64,000 nucleotides of DNA from Planctomycetota bacterium (GTDB taxonomy: Bacteria; Planctomycetota; Planctomycetia; Gemmatales; Gemmataceae): assembly GCA_016195405.1 (NCBI GenBank), contig JACPZP010000087.1, positions 1 to 64,000 of the forward strand, written 5' to 3'. Below, in pieces: positions 44,801 to 53,800 of this stretch. Position numbers and translations under genes: made by a program. How positions within the stretch are numbered: position 1 is the stretch's first letter; each line of letters begins with the position of its first letter. The notes under the pieces are model-generated. The model did no database searches. It saw only the letters and a list, made by a program, of their open reading frames with translations, and had not been told where the DNA came from.

Positions 44801-47800
44801 CCGGCGCCCGCATCGGCCGCGGTGATGGTTGCCGTGAATGTGACCGACTGGCCCACGATCGACGGATTGGGCGTGGAGGTCACGGTCGCGGTGGTGCCGT
44901 CCTGAACGAGCTGCTGGCTGGCCGAATCGTCGCCGCTGCTGGAACTCCAACCGGTGGTGCCGGTGAACGTGGCGGTAATCGTGTGATTGCCTACGGAAAG
45001 CGTTGAGATCGTGAAGGTAGCATGGCCCGTGCCGTCGACGGCGACGTTCGATGCTAAGGTGACTGCGCCCTCCTTGAAGGTGACGGTTCCCGTGGGTACG
45101 CCGGCGCCAACGTCTGCCGCAGTAACCGTTGCGGTAAACGTGACTGTCTGGTTGAAGGCGGATGGATTCGGAGTGGACGAAACGGTTGTAGACGTGCCGT
45201 CTTGCACCAGTTGCGGATTGGCCGAGTCGTTTCCATTGCTGTTTCCCCAGCCGTTGTTCCCCGTGAACGTGGCCGTCACGATATGGCTGCCCACGCCCAG
45301 CGTGGAAATCGTGAAGCTGGCGTGCCCGGTGGCGTCGACCGCGACATTGGAGGCCAGCGTTACGGCGCCTTCCGTAAAAGTGACCGTGCCGGCAGGTACG
45401 CCGGCGCCGGCATCCACTGCGGAGACCGTGGCCGTGAACGTGACCGCCTGATTGAAGGTCGATGGATTCGGAGTCGAGTTTATGGTCGTGGTCGTGCCGT
45501 CTTGCACGATCTGCGGATTACCCGAATCGTTGCCGCTGCTCGCAACCCAGCCCGTGTTCGGGGTGAACGTGGCGGTGATTGTGTGGCTGCCGCCCGTGAG
45601 CGCCGAAGTGCTGAAGCTGGCATGACCCGTGGCATCGACCGCCACGTTGGCGGCCAGCGTAATAGCGCCTTCCGTGAAGGTGACCGTACCGGAGGGCATG
45701 CCGGCGCTAACGTCTACGGAGGAGACCGTGGCCGTGAAGGTCACGAGCTGTCCGAAGCTGGACGGATTTGGAGTCGAAGTTACGGAGGTAGTCGTGCCGT
45801 CTTGGATTAACTCCGTGAGAAGGTTGCTTGTGCTGGCAGCAAACTGGATATCGGAGTAGTAGACCGCGGTGATGGCGTGGTTGCCAACACCTAGTGCCGA
45901 GATGGTGAAGGTGGCGACGCCGCTGCCGTTGAGTGCGCGCTGACCGATGACCTGCGTGCCGTCGAGGAAGGTGACCATTCCCGAGGGCGTGCCGGCGCCA
46001 GGCGGAACCGAAGTGACCGTGGCGGTGAACGTCACATTTTGGCCGAACGTGCCAGGATTGGCCGATGAGGTCAGCACATTCGTTGTCGCATTCGCATGCA
46101 CCTTCTGCACTAACGTGACGGTTCCCGTGCTGAAGTTGGCGTCGCCGCTGTAGGTGGCGGTGATGAAATGCTGGTCGGCGGTCAGAGCCGATGTGGTAAC
46201 GCTGGCATTGCCGAGAGCGTCCACCGGGACCGTGGCCAGCGTGACGGTGTTGCTGCCCAAGACGCCGGGGCTGACCACGAAATAGACGGTGTCGGTGAAC
46301 GTGACGGTTCCCGCAGGAATATTCCCGGAAATGCCGATGTTTGCGAGGTTGGCGCTGAAGGTGATCGAATCGCCGGTGAGCGCATAACGCACGTCCGGGC
46401 TTGACGACGTCATCGTGACCGCCAAGCTGTTGGCGCCGCCCGAGGGGAAGTTGACGTTGCCCAGAGCGTAAAGCATGGCGCCGTTTAGCGTATACACGGT
46501 CCCGTCCGGGCCGATGACCGTCGGCACATAAGCCTCGCCGATGCCTCCCGTAAGGACCTCCGTTTGCGAGAGGGAGTTGGTGGCGAGGTTCCAGCGATAA
46601 ATGCGGCCGTCTTCGCTGGGCACGAAAACGCTGTTGGTGGCCGGATTAACCGCCGCCGTGTTGATGCACCATTCGCGCACGGCATTCGGGAAGGTGGGGG
46701 ATTGCTGCTCGTCATCGGGGGTGGGGCCGATGATGGTGAAGACCTCGCGCATCTCAATAAGCCCGCCGGCCGTGGGATGCGGATCAACCTGGGTGGCGTT
46801 GGGATCGAGCAGGGCGATCTTGTTGACGCCGTCGCCGTCGCCGATGTAGTAGTTGTTGTATTTGGACATGATGAGGTACGACGAGCTTCCCGTGTAGGAC
46901 GGGACCATGAAGGCCGGCACGATGGCGGGGGTCTGATCCCAGCCGAATCCGCCGGGAGTCTTGGTGGCCGAAAGATCGCCGCTGAAGTGCAGGAGGAAGC
47001 CGCGCGAGCCGTTATTTGCCGGGTTGCCGAAAACGCCGATGAACACGTCGCCGTCGGGGGCGACCATGGGTGAGGCGGTGCTGTCATCCAGGAGCAGCGC
47101 GCCAGAACCGCTGCGGGGGTCGAGCAATGCCCTCTTGTACTTTGTGGCCAGCGTGGTGGTGTCCAGGCCCAGCAGATAGCCCGTGCCGTTGACGTTATTG
47201 GTCTTGGCGAGGACGTAGACGGTGGTCCCGTCATTGCTTATCGCCGGCCCCGCGTTGTGCGAATCCAGGAACATGGTGCCGTCGCTGGCGGCGGTATTGA
47301 CCAGGACGTAGCTGCCGTTGCCGCTGGAGTCGATTCGGGCGTAGCCGCTCCGCGTGGAGCTAATCGGCGCCGGCGCCGTCCCCTGCACGCGGAAGCCGAA
47401 AAAGATGTCGCCGTTCGAATCGGCGGTGATCGGCGTGTCGATGAAGACGGTCGTGTCGAAGGCCGCGGTGTGGGCGCCATAGAACGCGAGTTGGACCGGC
47501 GCGGTGGGCGTGTTGGTGTCGATGTTATCGACGTAGTAAACCGTGCCGCCGATGCCCCCGTAATAGAGCCGCGTGCCGACCAGTACCGGCGAAAACGTGG
47601 GCGTCCAGTTATGGCTGGGTAGGGTGTAATCCGTGGAAAGTGTGTACTTGAGGCTGCCGTCGGTACCGTTGAAGGCCTCGATTTGCCATCCGTCCAAAGC
47701 CCCTGTCTTGACCGGAACGATAACGGTGTTGCCGGCGGTGACCAGTGGCACGCCGTAATGAATGAGCAAATCGCCGCCCGAGAACTGCGGATTGAGATCG

Positions 47801-50800
47801 ACCTGCGTCTGCCAATGGATGGCGTTCAGGTTTTGCGCGGGCGCATTGAACACGCCCGTGTGTTGGGCGTTGCCGCCGAGCGTGACGACCGGTGCCCCGC
47901 CCGTAACGACCTGCGCCGGTGCGGAACTGCCGCTGCTCGCCAGCCAACCCGTGTTGGGTGTGAATGTGGCCGTGATTGTGTGGCTGCCGATGCCGAGCAC
48001 GAAAGTGCTGAAGCTGGCATGGCCCGTGGCGTCGACCGCGACATTGGCGGCCAGCAATGTCGCTCCCTCAGTGAACGTGACTGTGCCGCTCGGCACACCG
48101 GCGCCGCCGATCACTGCCGTAACGGTCGCGGTAAAAGTGACAAGTTGTCCGAAAGTAGATGGATTGGGCGTCGACGCGACCGTGGTAGTGGTGCCGTCCT
48201 GAACGAGCTGTGGAGTGCCGGAATCGTTGCCGCTGCTGTTACCCCAGCCGGTCGCACCCGTGAACGTGGCCGTGATGGTGTGGTTGCCCAGCCCAAGCGT
48301 CGCGGTGTTGAACGTGGCGTGCCCCGTGGCATCCACCGCGACATTGGCGGCCAGCACAGTGGCCCCTTCGGTGAACGTGACCGTGCCGGCTGGAACGCCG
48401 GCGCCTGCGTCCACTGGGCCGATGGTCGCCGTGAATGTAACCGTCTGGTTGAAGCTCGACGGATTGGGCGAGGAAGTGACCGTGGTCGTCGTCCCGTCTT
48501 GAACCACTTGCGGATTGCCTGAATCGTTGCCGCTGCTGTTGAGCCAGCCGGTGGCGCCCGTGAAGGATGCCGTGACCACGTGGCTGCCCGCGGTCAAAGT
48601 CGAAATCGTGAATGTAGCGTGCCCGGTGGCGTCGACGGCCACGTTGGAGGCCAGCGTTGCCGCTCCTTCGGTAAACGTGACCGTCCCCGCGGGAACTCCC
48701 GCCCCCACGCTCGTTACGGTCGCCGTGAACGTGACTGTTTGGTTGAAGGCTGAGGGATTGGGCGTCGAGGTCAGGGCAGTCGCGGTGGCGCTCTGGACCA
48801 GTTGCGGGTTCCCGGAGTCGCTGCCGTTGCTCGTAACCCAACCCACGTTGGGATTAAACGTGGCCGTAATCGTGTGGCTTCCTACTACCAACGTCGAAGT
48901 CGTAAACGTGGCATGGCCTGTTGCATCGACCGCCACGTTGGCAGCCAACGTGACAGCGCCTTCCGTGAAGGTTACGGTTCCCGACGGAATGCCGGCGGCG
49001 ACGTCCGCTGCCGTAACCGTCGCCGTGAAGGTCACGAGTTGGCCGAAACTGGACGGATTGGGAGTCGAGGTCACGGTTGTGGAAGTGCCGTCCTGGATCA
49101 ATTCGGAAACCGTGTTGCTCGTGCTCCTCGCGAACTTGAAGTCGGAAGCGTAGACCGCGCTGAAGGAGTGATTGCCGAGGCTCAGCGTCGAAGTCGTGAA
49201 CGTGGCCACGCCGCTGCCATTGACGGCCGATTGCCATACGATCTGCGTGCCCTCCAGGAATGTGACCATGCCGGTCGGCGTGCCGGCGCCGGGCGGCACC
49301 GACGTCACGGTGGCGGTGAAGGTAACCGGCGTCGCGAACGCCCCCGGATTCGCGGACACGGTCAGGACCGTAGACGAGGCGTTGGCGTGAACGTTTTGCA
49401 CCAACATGGAGGTGCCGGTGGTGAAGTTCGCGTCGCCGTTGTAGGTTGCCGTGATGAAATGTTGGACGCCGCTTAGCGCGGAAGTTGTGAATGTCGCTTG
49501 TCCGCCGACGAGAGGCACGTTGGCGGCGAGCGTGGTGGTGGTAGGCACAAAGGCAACATAGGTTAGGTCGGTGAAGGTCACCGTACCGGTTGGCGACAAT
49601 CCGGATGATCCTCTGTTCGTGATGGTCGCCGTAAAGGTCAGCGTGTCTCCGGCGACCACGGTGTTCATGTTGGGACTGGACGAATCCAGCGCGACGCCGA
49701 CGGCGTTGGCGCCGCCCAGCGGGAAGTTCACTTCGCCCAGCGCGAAGACGTTGCCGCCGTTGAGCGTGAAGATGGTTCCATCCGGCCCGATGATCGTAGG
49801 CACGTACGGCTGGCCGACGCCGGAATTGAGCGCAACGCCCTGATGAAGGGAGTTGGAGCCCAAGTCCCAGCGATAGATTCTGCCGTCCTCGTTCGGGAAA
49901 TAAATGCTGTCGGTGGCCGGGTTGACGGCCGACGCGTTGATGCACCATTCGCGCGACGCATTGGGGAAAGATGGTCCCGCGTTGTCGGGCGTGGGACTGA
50001 TGACCGTGAATACTTCGCGCATCTCCACTTGACCGCCGGCGGAGGTGTGGGGGTCGATTTGGGTCGCATTGGGATCCAGCAGTGCGACTCGGTTGACGCC
50101 GTTGCCGTCGCCGATGTCGTAATTGTTGTACTTGGCGAAAATCAAGTACGACGACGTGCCCGTGTAAGAGGGAACCATGCTTGCAGGCACGATCGCGGGT
50201 GTGTAGTCCCAGCCGAAGCCGCCCGGAGTGAATTCCGTCTGCAAGTCGCCGCTATAGTGCAGCAACCAACCGCGTGAGCCGTTGCTGGGATTGCCAAGGA
50301 TGCCGAAGAATACGCTGCCGTCGGGCGCCACCATCGGTGAGGCCGTGCTCAGGTCGCGTACGCTGGCGCCGTTGAGGTTATTGCTGCGCGGGTCGCGCAG
50401 GGTCGTCGGCGTCTTGTATTTAAGAGCCAAGGTCGTCGAGTCGAGGCCAAGTAAGTACGCATAGGTGGAGTTCGCGTTGCCGCTCTTGACGACCACATAC
50501 AACGTAGTTCCGTCGTTGCTAAGGGCCGGGGCGGCGTCGTGCGAGTCGAAGGCGATGGTCGCGTCGCCGGAGATTGTTCCCGCCAAAACATAAGTGGCCG
50601 TTCCGTCCGGCGCGATCCGGGCGAAACCGCTTTGGGTGGTATTGAGCGGCGCCGGCGCGGTGCCTTGCACGCGGAACCCAAAGAAGACGTTGCCGGCATT
50701 GTCGACGGTGAGCGGCGTGTCGATGAAAACGGTGCCGTTGAAGCCGGCTACGTTGGCGTTGTAGTTGGCGATTCCGTAGAACGCGTAGCGTACGGGTGCG

Positions 50801-53800
50801 CCGTGGGAGGCCGAGTCGGGATTGTCGATGTAGAAAATGGTTCCGCCCGCGCCTGCGTAGTAATAGCGCGTGCCAAAGGCGCCGGTCGCGATGGCGCCCG
50901 AATAGGTAGGTATCCACGTGAACGTCGGAAGAATGTAGTCGGTGCTGAGCGTGTATAACACGGCGCCGGTAGCGCCGTTGAAAGCATTCACCTGGAAGGC
51001 GTTACCCGCGATCTTCTGCGGCACCATCACGGTGTTGGATGACGTCACGAGCGCCGTGCCATAGTGGGCAAAAGCGCCCGGGTTGGTGTCGATCGAGGCC
51101 TGCCAGTGGATTGCATTCAAGGGCTGTGCCGGCGTTGAATACACGCCCGTATGCTGGGCGTTGCAGGCGAAGGTAACCACAGCTGCTCCGCCTGTTACCG
51201 TTTGAACGGGGGAGGAGCCAGTGCTCGTAAGCCAACCGGCATTGCCCGTGAACGTAGCCGTGATCGTATGGCTGCCGATGGCTAGTCCCGTGGTGCTGAA
51301 GGCGGCGTGGCCCGTGGCGTCCACAGCCACGCTGGCGGCAAGGACTGTGACCCCTTCCCTGAAAGTAACCGTGCCCGCCGGCACGCCGGCGCCGACGTCA
51401 ACCGCCGTGACGGTTGCCGTGAAGGTGACAAGCTGGCCGAATGTGGAGGGATTGGGGGTGGATGCCACAACGGTGGTCGTGCCGTCCTGTACGAGTTGCG
51501 GCGTGCCGGAGTCATTGCCGGTGCTTGTGAGCCAACCGGTGCTCGGGTTGAAGGTCGCGGTGATGGTGTGGTTGCCAACGGTGAACGTCGAGGTGCTGAA
51601 AGAGGCATGCCCGGTCGCATCGACAGCGACGTTGGAAGCCAGCGTAACGGCGCCTTCCGTGAAGGTCACCGTGCCTGCGGGCACGCCGGCGGTCACGTCG
51701 ACGGCCGATACCGTCGCCGTGAAAGTGACGGTTTGCCCGAAGGTTGATGGGTTCGGCGTGGACGTCACTGTCGTCGTGGTGCCGTCTTGGACGAGAATCG
51801 GCGTGATGGAAGTGCTGCCGGTGCTGGTCGCGAATTGGAAATCGGAGTAATAGACGGCGGTGATAATATGGTTGCCCACACCAAGCGCGGAGGTGCTGAA
51901 CGAGGTCGTGCCGCTTATGAGAGCTTGCTGAGCGAGAATCTGGCTGCCTTCCTTGAACGTCACCATGCCTGAGGGAGTGCCGGCTCCAGGCGGCACCGAA
52001 GTGACTATGGCCGTAATGGTGACCGATTGACCAAAGCCCACGGGATTGGGCGTTGCGGTCACCGCGGTGGTGGAGGCATTCGCGTGAATTTTTTGCACCA
52101 GCGTCACGCTGCCTGTGGTGAAATTGCTGTCGCCGTTGTAAGTGGCGGTGATGAAATGTTGGCCGGCGCCCAAAGTCGATGTGGTGAAGCTCGCGTTGCC
52201 GGAGGCGTCTAACGGCACGCCCGTAGCCAGCGTCGTTGTGACGGGCGTCAGGCCGACATAGGTGAGGTCGGTGAAAGTCACGGACCCGGTGGGTTTAAGG
52301 AGGGAAGTGCCAACATTGCTGACGTTTGCGGTGAAGGTCAGCGAAGCGCCGACCACGACGGTCCGATGATCGGGAGCCGACGAGTTCACCTTCACGTCCA
52401 CGCTGTTGGCGGCGCCTTGAGGGAAGTTCGCGTTGCCCAGCGCGAACAAGGTGCCGCCGTTCAGGGTGTACACCGTCCCGTCAGGCCCGATCACGGACGG
52501 CACGTAGGGTTCGCCAATGCCCGGCGTCAGCGCAATCGCCTGCGAAAGCGAGTTGGTGAGCATGTTCCAGCGATAGATTCGTCCATCCTCGCTGTCGAAG
52601 AAGATGCTGTTGGTGGCCGGGTCGACCGCCGCCGTATTGATGCACCATTCGCGCACTGCGTTGGGATAGGAAGGACCGGCCGCGTCCGGCGTCGGACCGA
52701 TGATCGTGAAAATCTCGCGCATCTCGACCTGTCCGGCGGACTGGGGATGCGGATCGAGTTGCGTCGAGTTGGGATCGAGCAAGGCGACTTTGTTGACGCC
52801 GTCGCCGTCGTCGATGTCGTAATTGTTGTACTTGGAGAAAATCAGGTACGTCGAGGCGCCGGTGTACGACGGCACCATGCTCGCGGGCACGATGGCGGGA
52901 GTGGAGTCCCAGCCGAAGGCGCCCGGCGTCTTTTCCGTCGCAAGATCGCCGCTGAAGCGCAAAAGCCAGCCGCGCGAGCCCAGGTAGGTGCTGGCAAAGA
53001 CGCCGATGTAGACGTCTCCATCGGGAGCCACCATGGGAGATGCCGTGCTGTCGTCTAGAATGCCGGCGAAATTTTGGTTGTTGTTGCGCGGATCTTTGAG
53101 CAGGACCTTGTACTTGGTGGCGAGCGTGGTCGTGTCGAGTCCTAACAGATAGCCATAGAAATCGCTGCCCGGAGCTTTGGCAAGCACGTAAACGGTCGTG
53201 CCGTCATTACTAATCGCCGGCGCGGAATTGTGCGAGTCGCGGCCGATGCCCGCATCGCCGGCCGCCGTGCCTGCGAGAACATAGCTGCCGGCATTGCTTG
53301 GGTCGATGCGTGCGAAGCCGCTCTGGGTGGTGTTGAGCGGCGCACCAGCGGTTCCTTGGGTTCGGAAGCCGAAGAAGATGTTGCCGGCGGCGTCCCCCGT
53401 GATGGGTGTGTCCACAAAGACGGAGCCATTGAGGGTCGCGCTGTACGCACCGTAAAAGGCCACGCGAACCGGAGCGCCGTGGTTGATGTTATCGGCGTTG
53501 TCGATGTACCAAATCGAGCCGCCCGCGCCGGGATAGTAAAGCCGCGCGGTGGTCGCCCCGGTCACCAGCACGGGCTGGTAGACCGGAACCCAGCCGAACG
53601 ACGGCAAGATGTAGTCGCTTGACAGCGAATACTTGAAGGCGCCGTTGACGCCGTTGAAGACGTCAATTCGGAAGCCGGTTGCCGATATCTTGACCGGAAC
53701 GAAGACGGTGTTGGACGGGCTGACGAGCGGGGCGCCGTAGTGAGCGGCGGCGCTCGGGTTGATGTCGATCGACGTCTGCCAGTGAATGCTGTTGAGATCC

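Noticed and set aside
41640-46420. CRISPR-like periodic repeats
   Set aside because: The period is about 300 bases with coding-type variation and an open reading frame throughout, so they are protein repeats, not a CRISPR array.
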